This document shows, piece by piece, positions 12,501 through 25,500 of a DNA stretch of 64,000 nucleotides. Origin of the DNA: Phylloscopus collybita (taxonomy: Eukaryota > Chordata > Aves > Passeriformes > Phylloscopidae); contig JAJNNQ010000075.1 of assembly GCA_027886175.1 (NCBI GenBank), positions 6,551,001 through 6,615,000 on the forward strand, written 5' to 3'. A model generated the notes under the pieces. The model saw only the letters and a list, made by a program, of their open reading frames with translations. It was not told the DNA's origin and ran no database searches. A program made the translations under genes and the position numbers. Each line of letters starts with the position of its first letter. Position 1 is the first letter of the stretch.

Positions 12501-14500
12501 AAGAGAGACTTGTTAACTAATTATAGATCAAGCTGTGCATTAAAATTAAAGCCATTTGCAAGATATTACAGTAAATGTAATGTTCCCAAGAGATGTTAGA
12601 TTGAACAGTCTTGGAACTTCAAGTGGCTGTGTAACCTCTGCAGCTCAATCAGTGCAAAAAACAAGCTTTCAAACATTATTTGAATGTCATGGAGGGACTA
12701 GATAGAAATGCTACCTACGATGCGTCATTCCTTGAATTTCTTGACTTGAAGACCCTACAGAAGATGTACTGACAACAACAAAAATTGCTTGGGCAGGCTG
12801 CTTAGTTATCGGCAGGTTTTTGGCCACTGCTGTCTGGTTCTGTGTTTTACAGTGTGTGCATGATGGGATCTTGTTCCATGATTAGCAGCCTTGCCACGAT
12901 ATAAAACACACAGAATAATAGCATGGGCACTCTGGTCCTCAAAGCTGTTTTTCAGGATTGTGAAGTTTGTTTCCTGATTTAATGCTGCCACGGTCATGCA
13001 GATTTGGTGATTACATAGGCCTAATAAGAAGATTTCATGAGTATTTTAAAATTGTGAGTAACCTGAGAAAGAGAAGAAAGTATATTGGCAAATAAAGCAT
13101 ACTTTCATGTAAATCACAGATAGAATTTCCAGGAATATATCCTGGAACAGAATCTGAAGGCTGAGTGGCTGACAAAGGTTGCAGCCCAGTGAGTGCACAC
13201 ACAAAACCTTTATCACCTTGAGCTGTATCTTGATCATCAAAAATAAAAATAAAATAGAGAAAAAAAAGAAAATAAAAGAAAAATGCAATACACAGTGCAA
13301 CATGTATTGCAGTGAACATCAAGAGGACCAAGCAGGTTGCCAGAGAGGAGTGGCATACTTCTACCTGCTTGATGTCTTTGCTCTGACTAAAATATTATTA
13401 ATATTTTAGTATATTGACTGCTGCTTACTTTTCTGGAGCAGCATCTTTAAAAACCAAGCTGTGCAATACAGAGATGAACCTGGATGATGGCTGGTTGAGA
13501 TCAACTTCAGGAGAGAGCACTGTAAAAAGAAAAGACAAAAATCTGGATTAAAGCTAAGCCTTCCCTTTTTCTTTTTCTTAATTTGGATTAAATTTTCCCT
13601 TTGCCAATATAGAACAGAGCATCTGGTTGCAAAGAAGATGGTAGCTGGACTGCAGCATTCAATTACAACTAATCTGCATCACTAGATACTTCTAATGTGC
13701 CTGGAAACTATTTTGATCCAAGGCTAATTGGTTTATTGCACGCATTTACAGGTACAAAAGAAAACAAAAATTGTGACTGAGCTAAAATGCAGCTCATTAT
13801 TTGCTATTGTGGCTTTAATTATTGACCAGATTCTTCAGTTACTGAACAATTTAAATCTGCCATGAGTGATAGTCATTCTTCTGAACAAAGTGTTGGAAGC
13901 TGATCTATGAGAGATGAAACCTTAAAATGTAGAGTAATAGCACAGCCCAGTGGCTTGTCAAAGAATAAACCATCACTTAGGGATCTACTGATCTAGGCAA
14001 TTGAATGTATTTTATCAAAAAGTCTGGGAAAAGTGAAAATGGGAAATTATTCTAGGGTCAGACAGAAGTGAATTCTTTCTTCTAATCCATTTTCTTTATC
14101 CAAAATCATTCTGAAAAAACTGCTTTCAGCTTTGCTGGCTACAAAGCACATTGTCACACTGTCATTTTATGTAGAATTCTTTAAGACTGTTATTCAAAAC
14201 TATATTTGGAATAATAATTTCATTTAGAATAATACACGCTCTAAATTATGTTATTGTTATAATTCTATAGTTGCAAAGAATTATTCTTTGTCTCATTATT
14301 CTCTTACATACTTGCTTGGATCTGCTTTTATTTTCTTGTACAATTTGCATATATCCAAGAAGTCATCTGAAATCTATTGACACTGGCTTATGTGGACCCA
14401 TTTATTCTAGAAAATAGTTGATGTTTGACAAAAAATACACCATCACCACTACCACCCCCAAATTAGTCTTGGACTAAGACAAAAGGTGTTGTGGCTGCCT
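9552..14500. other. Intergenic, AT-rich, no recognised gene
   Basis: No coding gene was recognised. An A-rich stretch lies at about 13239-13285. A perfect 12-bp AT palindrome lies at 13386-13410 with one central base. Parts of 12240-12620 and 13620-14400 have the even, low-CpG look of conserved non-coding DNA, but that needs alignment to judge. Confidence 0.45.
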
Positions 14501-14553
14501 GGGGTTTGGGCTGGGGTTAGGGTTGTGTCAGGGCTGGGGAGGGACCTTGTAGC
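14501..14553 (+). other. G-quadruplex-prone tract, telomere-like core
   Basis: Successive G runs of 4, 3, 4 and 3 are separated by loops of 3, 2 and 3 bases. The core GGGGTTAGGGTT resembles a vertebrate telomeric repeat. Further runs GGG, GGGG and GGG follow by 14553. The pattern satisfies the usual G3+N1-7 quadruplex rule on the plus strand. Confidence 0.6.
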
Positions 14554-16283
14554 AGAATTTTCAGCGGGGCAAAGTAGGAGGGGTGGTGGGCTGGGAGGAT
14601 GTTGTGTGCCCATTTCCCATCCCATTAGGAAGAGGGGATGTGTTTAAGGATGCCCTGGGACACAGGCCATGGAAGGACTCTCTAGTTCCCCATCCATAAT
14701 CATTGCCTGTCTGGGCTGTGAGAGGAGGGTTGTTGGATACCTGAGAATGAGGCTCGTGCAAGTTAATACATGGATGAGACAAATGCCTGTCCAAGTCACC
14801 AGGAAATAAAAGGGAAAGTGCTGTGCCTTAGTATGCCTCTAATTAAACAAAAAAACCTTAATTTAGGAAGCCTTGCTCTTTCTCCTGGGATAAGTAATGA
14901 CCCCATCCATCCACAGGCAACACAGCTTGTAACAAAACCTGCACAGAGTCCAGACCTGGACTGTGGATATGCCAGGTAGGAGGGAAAGGATGGGAACCCC
15001 TATGGTCAGGGAAAACTTTTGAAAGGAAGGAAGTTCATGTAGTGCTCAAAGAAGATTAAAAAACTGACACAGAAGTGGCAAATGAAAAACAAAGAACAAA
15101 GGCTTTGAGGGATGCCACCTGAAGCAGAGTCAGGTCAAAGAGCCTGTGTTGGTAGTGTTGCAAGCATGGGTCCCCAGCAACACAGATTTCTTTCTATTGA
15201 TTAGAGGAAACAATTCACTCATCCTGCATAATTCCCTAAATTAATTCTACCAGAAGATGCTACAGATAAGAGATAACCTTGCACACTGAGTCAGTTTGTT
15301 AAACAAGGTATTGTTTAACAAGCTGACATGGCCAAGTCCTGCACACCACAAGTCTCTGAATCTGAATTTTAACACTTTGTGGTTCAAATATATCAAATAA
15401 AGTTTTCATCATTGCTAGTCCCATGGGTAGCAATGAATGGGATTAAATAATAATTACTAATACAGCTATAAAGACTATAATACATCTATAAAGAAAAAAA
15501 GAAGACTCAAACTCTGAGCTATATTTAGTGCTTTTAAATTTCTGTACTGCCCCAGAGAAAAATAAATGTAATATTCTGACATTTTGACCAGCAAAAAAAC
15601 AAAGGTGCACCTCAGCAGCAAAGTCCCTGGGGCTTTAAGGATTCATGGAGACAGACACAGGCAAAGGCAAAGCTCAGCACCACTCTGGGCTCTAGGTGCT
15701 GACGATTGCAAGCAGTGTTGGTTTCACAAGATGTAGCCTGAACTTCACATGGCACTGTAATTTGTATCACCTCTAGGTTGTGGTATGGAGTCAGCACAGA
15801 GTCTCAGCTGGCCATTATGCATGGCAGTGACCCAGAAGCTGGAGAAATGAACAGTGTGGCTCCTAGCAGCCCTGTTCAGTTACATCCAGGTGCCAAATAT
15901 TACTAAATCTGGTGGGTAGGCCTTGTTGTTTGAATTTGCCTAACTTCAGGAGGATGCAGTGACACTACCATGCTGCCAAAACTTCCCCAGAACCAGTATG
16001 GCTTAGCAGAGCATCCTTGCAAAAGGATGAATTCCTCTTTCACCTATTTTCTCTCAGACCCAATCTATTACATATCGCCAGAAGATCTCTTACCTGCATG
16101 TTCTCTGGGCAACAGAGAAGGGACCTCAAAAAGAGGAGGAAGTCCACCCTTGTAGCACCAAGCTCCATTGAGATGCTTTCTGCAAGCCTTGTCCTGTCCT
16201 AAGGATTTGCCTATCAACCAGCTGTGAGCAAAAGCAAACTGAGTAGGATAATTTTATGGTTTCCTGATCATCAGCAGCTCTCA
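14554..16283. other. Intergenic, nothing recognised
   Basis: Only short, unconvincing open frames on both strands. No named repeat, RNA gene or splice-supported exon was seen. Confidence 0.45.
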
Positions 16284-16367
16284 CTTCCTTCCTTCCTTCC
16301 TTCCTTCCTTCCTTCCTTCCTTCCTTCCTTCCTTCCTTCCTTCCTTCCTTCCTTCCTTCCTTCCTTC
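16284..16367. repeat. (TTCC)n microsatellite
   Basis: About 21 uninterrupted TTCC units (84 bp), i.e. GGAA on the other strand. The repeating Lys-Glu-Gly-Arg frame on the minus strand is translation of this repeat and not a protein. Confidence 0.97.
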
Positions 16368-18735
16368 TCAACATAGATCTCAGTGTCTGATGGGTATGAT
16401 TAAAGGTAATTTTTTTTTCTTCCCTGCCATTCAGTTTTCCTTCTTCCCAGCATGTCAGGCACCAAGCTTATTTTCCTGCTTAGGTGTGTCTGACTGAAAT
16501 TCAAGCTTGTGTAGTTGGTCCTCCAGAGCAGCTCTTGCTCCTGACTCTCCTGTTCAGCAGGAGTCTACAAACTCTGAGTTTTCTGTAGAATTTTGAATCC
16601 ATCTCTGGACCCAGTGTTTTCTCCACTTGCTTCTCTGTCATGTTTTCCATGAGTATTCTCAATCCTTCTCCTTGGCAAAGAAAACCTCCACAAGGAACTT
16701 CCTTAAGAATCATGTCCACATCTCAAGCACCAAGACAGAGATCACAACCAAATGAAAGGAAAATAAACATTTACTTCCCCTTTCCAGGAGTTATAAATGT
16801 CCTTTCATCAACACCCCAAATCACCCTGATTTTTTTTTTCTGTTTATTGGCTCTGGGATATTTGCACACAGCTCTGCCACATTTAAACACTGGCATTATC
16901 TTCTCAATCCCTATTGAATCTAATGTTTTTCGGAGGGTCTTGTAGATGACACTCTCCTAGAATATGAAACATGTGGAGTTCTTTTCATCCAAAATCCTGA
17001 GAGATTCACCTAAGGATTCACATTCCAGCTCATAACTATTCTTGATGAAATATAGGATAAAACTTTTTTTGTGTGTGTGTAGAAATACTATGGAACTACT
17101 ATAACATCATCCCTTGTCAGAGTCTTCATAGAGGAAATATGCAGAATATCTTTTCTTATTGCTTTTACATTGTTCTGCTACTGTAGGCTATTTCCATTCC
17201 CTTATTTATGACAAATTCCTTCCAAGTTGTCACTAAAGTATTGCCATATGTTGCCCTTTGTTTTGCGAGGACTGTTACCTGAAGGTGTTATTTTACAAAG
17301 TATTATCAGTTCTGTGCTCCTCCTGGCTGATATTAGCATTTTCCATAGTTTTTGAAGAATGTTGTGATTTCCAATGGTGAGTATGTGATACTGGAAGTTG
17401 CAGATCCCAGAAGTGTTTTCTACTCAGGAAAAAGGGCAGGATGTCCTTCAAAGTACAGTTCAGCTTTTCAGAGACTTAATTCCAATCCTTCTCTTTTTGT
17501 TCCTTTTCCCTTTACCCAGTCACTTATCACTGGAAGGAAGACTGTTTCATTCTACTCCTTGTCTCATCCCTCATGAACTTTGTCTTTTCCATGCGTATAT
17601 TACCTTCGATTTTTGCCTTCCTCTCTCAGTATCTGAATTTATACAATTTAGGGCTTGTAATGGTTTCAGGCAGATAAAATATGTCATTTAGGAATGGCTT
17701 GGACTGTGCTTGATGTGTTTGCCTTCTTCACTCAGAAGGTGAAAAGTTTCAATAAAATGATGCCCTTTTTGTCTAATTTCCTGCTTTGACTTGGTCTTTT
17801 CTCTCTCCTTGAAAGCAGAGTGAGTAAGTACTCAGGGACTATGTAATTCACTTATAATTGAAACAATAGACCATAAAGGCTCCTTGAGAGCAATTACATC
17901 TATCGAGCCAATGAGTCAGTTGTGCATTTGCACTAAGTCCAAGCAGTAAAACATATTTATGATTTTTTTTTAATGAAAGTTACTGCTCACTTAGTCTTCG
18001 GAGGCAGCACAATGCATCATGAGACAGGGAGGCTTAAATGTGAAGCTTCATGAGCAGTGTGCATGACTTGCCATGAAAAAGAGGTGCAGTATGCTTTGTC
18101 TAGGCATGCTGCACCATCCAACCAAAGAACTAGTATGTGTCTGATTAAATGTGGTCTGAAACATAATGGTTAATCTAAGAAAAGTGAAGTAAAAACTAAA
18201 GCAAATTTGAGAGCATGGTGCTCAAGACTGGATAATGAGAAGGGGATAAACTATATTACTAAAATTAGAAGTGCCTCAATTCCTTTGTTTGCTTTTATCT
18301 TCAACCACAACCTAGGCTGACTCTGCTGACAAGCCTAGTTGAGGTCAGGAAAAAGCAATTACACTGCACTAAGCCACCTGTCCAAGGGGGATTCTGGGCA
18401 AATCAAATCCTGTGCAAGAAACTGGATTATAAATGAAGGAGTCTGGGGTCAGCTACTAACTGTGTCAGAAACATGGTTGTGTGTATGATGCCAGGATCCA
18501 GTTGTGTCTGTGCCCTGTAATGCTCTGTGATCCTGGGCATGTCACTCAGTAGAGTGCCAATACTCAAATGATGGTCTCCACAAATTGGAGAGCAAAGTGC
18601 TTTTTATCTTTTCCTTCTGTCTTTTTTTGGGTGATCAGTAGGGCACCTGCTCCTTCATTAGGCAGCACAAAGATGGTAAAGTCCATGAGGGCTTTGTACA
18701 GATGTGGCAGCCCAACCCAGCCACAATATGTAGAA
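16368..18735. other. Intergenic, no recognised gene
   Basis: No coding gene was recognised. The segment around 18510-18550 (TGTGATCCTGGGCATGTCAC) resembles the conserved core of MIR-type SINEs, but the match is too short to call. Confidence 0.4.
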
Positions 18736-18950
18736 ATTCATAGAATCATTGTGGTTGGAAAAGACCTCTAAGATCATTGAGTCATCCCTTATTGCAGCAC
18801 CGCTGTTCTCACCCCTAAACCCCCAAATGCCACATCCACAGGGCTTTCCAACACTTCCAGGGATGATTCCACTTCCCTCTGTAGCCTGCTTCAGTGCCTG
18901 AACCACCCTTTCAGTGAAGAGATTTTTCCTAATATCTAATCTAAACCACC
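18736..18950 (-). mobile_element. CR1 LINE, 3' portion (interrupted copy)
   Basis: The plus strand starts with the reverse complement of the CR1 tail (TTCATAGAATCATTGTGG), followed by TTGGAAAAGACCTCTAAGATCATTGAG and the usual antisense CR1 3' region through CCTAATATCTAATCTAAACC. It stops abruptly at an LTR whose other side resumes CR1 sequence at 19487. The two parts are one CR1 copy split by the insertion. Confidence 0.9.
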
Positions 18951-19486
18951 TGTTACGATTCAATTATGAGAGATGCCTCTGCCTGAGTTAAGGTGCAAAT
19001 GAGATCATATGCCAAGTCAATGGTACAGATTTTATTTAACAGTAAATTTAAGGTAGAGAGACAGAAATAATGGGAAGGGGAGAGCAAGAGAAAGAGAGTG
19101 AGAGACAGAGAGTTTAAGCAAACGATATCATCACCATGTGGACTCCTGCATCGTCCCACTAGTCCTTCTTCACCCTGGTCCTCACTGGTGGAGGTCCCAG
19201 AGTCCTTCTTCTGGAGGTACCACTTTTATACAGTCCTGGGTATTCATGGAGTGTAGATACCATTCCCATAACTCAAGATGGCATGTGCATAAGCACTTGC
19301 CTCCTTTCCCACAGTTTGTCACAGTGGGCATTTTTGTTTGCATGCTAATCAAATCTCTACCTCCATTAGACCTGGAATTAGCTCCTTCCTCCTGCGCCAT
19401 CTGTGCTCGTCTCCGGTTCCATAGTGGTGGCTTACCTTAGGGAATGGTATTTTGAGACCTGTAACTGCATTCTTTAAGACCTCACA
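18951..19486 (-). mobile_element. Solo LTR of an endogenous retrovirus
   Basis: This 536-bp LTR reads on the minus strand: it starts TGTGAGGTC at 19486 and ends TCGTAACA at 18951. It is flanked by a perfect 5-bp target duplication CCACC (18946-18950 and 19487-19491). A TATAAAAG box lies at 19230-19223 and an AATAAA at 19036-19031 in the reading direction, giving a plausible U3-R-U5 layout. No internal sequence, PBS or second LTR is present, as expected after LTR-LTR recombination. The 5-bp duplication points to an ERVL-like group. It is younger than the CR1 it interrupts. Confidence 0.9.
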
Positions 19487-19590
19487 CCACCCTGGCCACT
19501 TCCTCTAGTCCTGTCACTTGTCACCTGGGAGAAGAGACCTCCACATCTCCACAACTTCCTCTCAAGTATTTGTAGAGAGAGTAGTCCATC
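19487..19590 (-). mobile_element. CR1 LINE, upstream portion (interrupted copy)
   Basis: CR1 sequence continues after the LTR with CTGGCCACTTCCTCTAGTCC, then CACCTGGGAGAAGAGACC and TTTGTAGAGAG, which are standard antisense CR1 landmarks. The right boundary is approximate. The DNA after about 19590 was not recognised as CR1. Confidence 0.8.
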
Positions 19591-21294
19591 CTCCTTGTAC
19601 AAGACAAAGAAAAAACACATTTAGGGCCTCACTGAGTTGGGGTCTGGCAGCTCTGTGGTCTCACCAGTTTGGAGGTCTAATTAAACCAGGTGGTTCCATG
19701 GAATATCTATGGATTAGTGTGGAAAGAGCTTTGCCCCAATATGGCCTCACTAATTCCCAAGCCAACAGCTGTGGTCTTTGGTGCCCTGTAAGCATAGCAG
19801 CTCATTCAAGGGCTGCTGAGATACCTCTGCAGCACCTCTACAGCCTGGCTTTGCAAGAAATATGTGCTTTATGTGATGAGCCTTGTTCCCTGCTCCACAG
19901 ATAGGCTCTTTTCCGCAGAGAGTGTTTCAGCTCCCTCTTAAAAGTGAGCGTGCATTAAAGTGCTTCTCACCACGGAGATAATTGAGTACATGTACAGCAT
20001 CTATCACAATAAAAGCCAAATCTCAGACAGATACTAGGGCACTATCAAAGACAAAAAAACAATAAATAAGAATTCATAAGGCTTTCAGTACAATGCTTTC
20101 TGCCACCACTCAATCCATTAAAAAAAAATCAAGTGTTTGTTCAGCACCTAATACTACAGGGTATACAGGCACTACTGCAATACAAATACAACTTACAGCT
20201 ACTACTACTAAAAATAATTAATAAACCTATCATTTGTTGATTCTTCTCTCTTCTTTAAAACTGCCTCTGTTTTTCCTTTTTTGGAACCTTTCATATTTTT
20301 CTACATGAAAAATTATCAAATCTTTAAAAAGAAAATTGAATTTTTTTATAACAGATACCAAGTAACAGCAAATGTTCACATCCAGGTTATAAAAGTGAGG
20401 TTTATAATGGCAATACTTATAGATCATTCCTCTTACCAGATCAGCAGGGCATCACTACAACATAGTGCTCTACAAAAATGACATATGGAGCAGCACTGAA
20501 AATAACAAGAAATTTCTTGGTATGTCTGAATTCTTTTACTGTTAATTCAATGAGCCACCAGCCCTGTTTTTCTTAGTTTGGTTTTTCATTCGGTCAAATT
20601 GTTTGAGGATTTTTCAGAGATGCAGAGGTTATGAGAAAGGGGGGTGGTTCTTTTATATGCACCATTTTAGTTTTGATATTTTCCCTGAATTGTGTGAGAG
20701 AAAATACTATTTAAATACCACTTTTATAATACTGATAAAAAAGGGAAGAGAAACTATACCTTTTCTTTCATGAGGTCAGATAATCTTTAGGGAATACATG
20801 GGCTTTTTACAACCTTTTAGAGTTTCTTTTTACTTCTTCACAGAACAGCAGCAAATTCTTGAACGGACAGACCACCTGCAAATTTGACTTCATGGAAAAA
20901 GGGAGGGAGGTTCTTAGCAATTCATCAGAGTCAGGCCAGGTTCTGTACTTACAGTGACGTTTATTTGAAACAGATTAATGGGTTTGTGCTGACAGAGCTA
21001 ATGCTCAGGAAGAAAACCACCTGTCAGCAAGCTGGACACCTCATCCAAACCCATGTACCAGGTGGCCAAACTCATCAGCACCAGCTTCTGAATCCTCCAG
21101 GACTTGGCTGCTATGAGCATTCCCCTGGCATGAGCATCCATGGCTCCTCCAAGCTTCAGCATGCCTTTTTGTATTGCCTGATCCTTTGCAGGCATTCCCA
21201 GAACGTTTATGAGCTTTTTGGCTAAGACACAGATATGTTGAATTTTAAAAAAATCATTAGAGTTGAAAATTTCCCAATTTGGAATTTGCACAAG
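19591..21294. other. Intergenic, nothing recognised
   Basis: No gene or named repeat recognised. A 128-codon frame begins in the CR1 at 19518 and runs out of it to 19904. It has no domain and is not credible as a gene. Confidence 0.4.
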
Positions 21295-21327
21295 CCCCCC
21301 CCCCCCCCCCCCCTCCCCCCTCCCCCC
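21295..21327 (-). other. C-tract; G-quadruplex-prone on minus strand
   Basis: The tract reads C19, T, C6, T, C6. The minus strand therefore carries three long G runs with single-A loops, strongly quadruplex-prone, and the plus strand could form an i-motif. Homopolymer length may be inexact in the assembly. Confidence 0.6.
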
Positions 21328-22269
21328 TTAGTTTCTGAATTGCACAAAGCTTAAGGTATCTCATTGAGGTTTTGGATAACTGCCTTAGGGAGTGCAAATT
21401 CCTCCCTCTCTGCCCCTGATGAGCTCCAGTCATTAATAAGATAAAGTGTACAAAGCAACTGCAAGAGAACAGCACAATGCAATACAATACAGCTCATCCA
21501 CATCCATGTGGGAAGGAAAACACATGTGAAATAATTGTCATAAAGTTTTTAGATGAGGAAAAACCTTGGGTGCATTGCCCTGGTAAGAGTTTTGTACTGG
21601 CTGAGCTGATGTTGACTTGCTTTTCAATCCCTGGCACAATGAAAATATATCTCTGATATCTGCCAGTGTGGTGCATCTGTGCCTGCCTGTGTTTGTCTCA
21701 GCACTCCTGGAGCAGCACTGGCACACACACCACTCACACACAAGCCCAGAGTGCACAGTGTGCTGTGACAGAACAAACTGGGATTGGGACAACCGATGCA
21801 CAGATTAAAACCAACTGCAAGATGCCACAAACAACAAGAAAAGGTCACATTCCCTTCTCTTCAGGGCTAAACAAAGCTCATGTTGGGAAGGTGGTGTGCC
21901 TGCTGAACACAGCCCCAGGTCTACTCTCCTGCAGGGCAAGGAGGAAACAAACAGAGGAAGGTGGAAATTCAGGCAGTTCAGAAAATAGCAATGTTTGTTT
22001 TGACAACACCTGACTTCCTGGGCATAATATCCTGGTAGGATTTTCCTTGGCTTTAAAACCACAGTTTCAACACTTACCATGCCCAAAGTGTGCCAGGAAA
22101 TTAATGCAGTTTCAAGGGTGGGGGAAAACAGCTAATTCAAGCAGGAGGGTGGAGGTAGGAGCTGAGAGATCTTAAGAAAGAATGTTCTGAAGGAAGAAAT
22201 TGCTGCCCTTCCTTCTGTATATTGTTGTGATTGCTCTCTTGTTCTCATGCCACATTTTAGATGGGCAGA

Positions 22270-22549
22270 TACTGATAGGACAAGGTGTGGGGATGGTTTT
22301 AAACTAAAAGAGGAGAGATTTAGATTAGATGCCAGAAAGAAATTCTTTACTGTGAGGGTGGTGAGGCACTGGAACAGGTTGCTCTGAGAAACTTTGGGTG
22401 CCCCATGTCTGGAAGCGTTCAAGGCCAGGCTGGGTGAAGCTTTTAGCAATCTGGTCAAGTGAAAGGTGTCCCTGACCCTGGGGGACGCTTGGGGCTAGGT
22501 GATTTTTAAGGTCCCTCCCAACCCAAGCTTTTCTGTGCTTCTACAATTC
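22270..22549 (+). mobile_element. CR1 LINE fragment, 3' part
   Basis: Sense-strand CR1 landmarks in order: GATAGGACAAGG, TTTAGATTAGATGCCAGAAAG, GTGAGGCACTGGAACAGGTT, and the 3' GGTCCCTCCCAACCCAAGC, with a degraded tail. The copy is 5'-truncated and moderately diverged. Confidence 0.9.
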
Positions 22550-25500
22550 CCATATGTTCTTCACAGTCATTGATGGAGATGTTCAAAAATATAACACAGA
22601 AGCAGTCAAACCCTGAAAATATAATGTCTCTACCAGAAGAGGTCTAGAATTAATGAGAGAGAGACTGTGCATTTACTTCTTACTGATTTTTCCTTAGGAT
22701 GGGTAAAAAATGTGAGCTGCATCTGTCCTTCAGCCCTTCTGCTTCTCCAGCACTGTCTCTGCCTCGACATTTTGCTTTGTGATTGTGAGCCTTTCTCAGA
22801 GAAACTGCTACTGACCTGGCTGCTCCTGCCTGGGACTGTAGGACTACAGAGAGAACACTGCTGTTCTGTTCTCTCACCCTGCCTGATCTCCTTGGCCAGA
22901 GGATGTGGATCTGGCCAGCTTCCAGAAAGTGAATGTGGTGATAAGGAAAAGCAGAAAGACTTTGGAAGACAAAGATATACTGTTACACTAGGAACCAGCA
23001 CAGAAGGTACTGTCATTACTGTGATGCTGGCTTGAGATACTCAAGGGCAACATAGTGCAACCTCAATCATGAAGTCACAATTTACCCCAATTCTTGGAAA
23101 TGACTGAATATTCACTCAAAAAAAAGAAAAACAAAAACAAACAAACAAAACACCAAAACAAACAAACAAAACACACACAACGAAAACAAACAAAAAACCC
23201 AAACAAACAAAAAAAAAAGTAATTTGTAATTGTACCAAGTGAAAAAAAAAAAGTAGCATTCTTACTTCAAAAACATTATCCATGTGAATTCAATGCAAAG
23301 TTTAAGAATATCCTAAGGGATAGGAACAGAGAACTGAGAACAGAAAAAGCAGAGCCACCTCTTGTTTGTTGCCACTGGAAATGTCTCCTGCCCTGCTCTG
23401 GAGGTGAAATAAAGCAGGGGAATGGGGAGGCTCCTTTCTCAGGAACCACAGTGCAGGAGGGGAACTCAAATCACACCATCTCCTCACTCACAGGTGACTG
23501 AAAGGTACTGATGCCCTCCAAGGCTGCCTGCTGACCCTATCCTGGGCTTTCACGGCCTTCCCAGTAACACATCCCCACCCTCCTCATTGCTAATTGTTTC
23601 CTAATGTCCAAGCACAGTTGCTCTTAGTGTGCAATAGCTCTTTAGTCCTGGTCTTGGGAACAAACAGTGATTACATCCTTTGCAGCACTGCTCCTTTTGG
23701 AAGCCTGTTTCCACATCCACATTTCTATGCTGTTTTTATTAAACCAACAACCCTGCTTTGGTCACCCTTTCTCCATAGGTTCCCACTGTACAAATCCCTG
23801 AGCTCTGCTGTGGCTCTACTGAGCTCTATCCTGTGAACACAGATTTCTGTACACACCCCCTACTTCCTAAAGTATGAGTGCCCAAAATGAGACACACACC
23901 CCAGGAAAGGTCTTGCCCCTGCTAAATAGAGTGGAATAATGGCCTTTATCTCTTACATGTGACATACACAAGAATGGCTCACCAGCATCTCATCTGCTGA
24001 CTTATATTCAGACCCTGGTGTAATACAGCCCTGTATTGTTCTTTAAAATATACTTGGGCATAGACTAATATTGACTACTTTGAATTTTTATTGATTTTGT
24101 TTTTCTTTCAAAGGCAAAACATTTTGCACTTTTATTGAATTTTATTTGAACTTTAGCAGTTCTAGGCTATTTCTCAAAGTTGTCATGATTACTTGAATTC
24201 TAACACTCTTCCAAACACTTGCATCTTGTCCCAGAACATTATCTTATGGAAATTGTACCTGAGTAAGCTCTGTATCACCAGGAAACTTGGCAGCAAGAAC
24301 ATCCAACCATTCTGGTGCTAGGGCAGACCTGTCAGCCCCAAATGACCTTGCTGGTGTAAAGTGAGTAATTTATAATTTCTCCTTAAGCATGACTTTTTCA
24401 GGCAGTTGCACTCTGCACCTTACAGTGATTTCTTCAGATGAAGGATATCCCTCCTTGCCAGACATTTTAGCTCTGCCTTCCTCCATCCAGTTCCTCATGT
24501 CCCATCACAGAAAGGGACCTTGGGGATCTGACATGTGCTGATGTGTGGTATCAACTGGGTTAAGCAGAGCCCATCTAGATCAGTTCTCTTTGCCTGTCAG
24601 AGAGGACATTTCTACAGGGCTGTGGCAAGATTTTTTATAACAGCCAAGGCAAAACTGCTTTGTCTTTACCCACTGGGCAAAAAACTAAACTGGATTCATG
24701 GGATATGCTTTATTCTTAACAACTCCATGTTGGCAGCTTCTCATAGGGATGGAGCAAACAATTAATTTCTTTACAAGTATCTTTCCAAGGATCAGAACTG
24801 CAATGTTTGATTTACAGTTGTGGATCCTCCCCTCCCCTGTTTTTTAAATACATAATTTATTTCAAATTACCAGACCTGTCACGCAGGTTACACCCACACA
24901 CAGAGATGGAAAAATGCAGGGAAAGTTTCTGGGCACTGGGACTGAATTGTCCCTATCCTACACTGTGAGAAGAGATGATGTTATTTCCGCCAGTTAGTGT
25001 CTTCCCAAAGAATTCCTGAACGCCATGTAAGAGCTGCTGTAGTGTGCATGAGCTCATCCTGTTTTGAATAGTAGAAATTTAAAAATACAGCTATAGCCAG
25101 CTATGCCAGTCTTCCTATGTCAGAGCAAGATAATGGCCCCACGGTTGCTTATTTTGTGGATTTTTCCAATTTTATTTTTGAAATTTTGTCTCACTGATCG
25201 CTGTAGAAAAAAAAACAATTTTCAGAATATTTTCAGATATCTGAAATAACTAACCAAGTAGATAAATTAAGGAATATGATCCACTTTTTACAAAAGAAAG
25301 GGACTTGAGCAAAATGGCTGATGCCAAAAATTTTTGTGCGTTTAAAATATCCCCATCAGCAGGTGTCTGACACCGCAAAAGAGAGGTCACTCATCACCCT
25401 TCAGGACTGCATCTCAATTGCTGGGGCTGAATCACTCTCTCTGCTTCTCCATACAGTTTGTCCTTAGCATTTGAGGTTTCTCAGAAGAAATTTTAGATGG

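Noticed and set aside
13386..13410. Perfect 12-bp AT palindrome
   Set aside because: AT palindromes of this size arise readily in AT-rich DNA, and nothing around it suggests function.
16126..16374. Lys-Glu-Gly-Arg repeat protein
   Set aside because: It is a translation of the (TTCC)n microsatellite.
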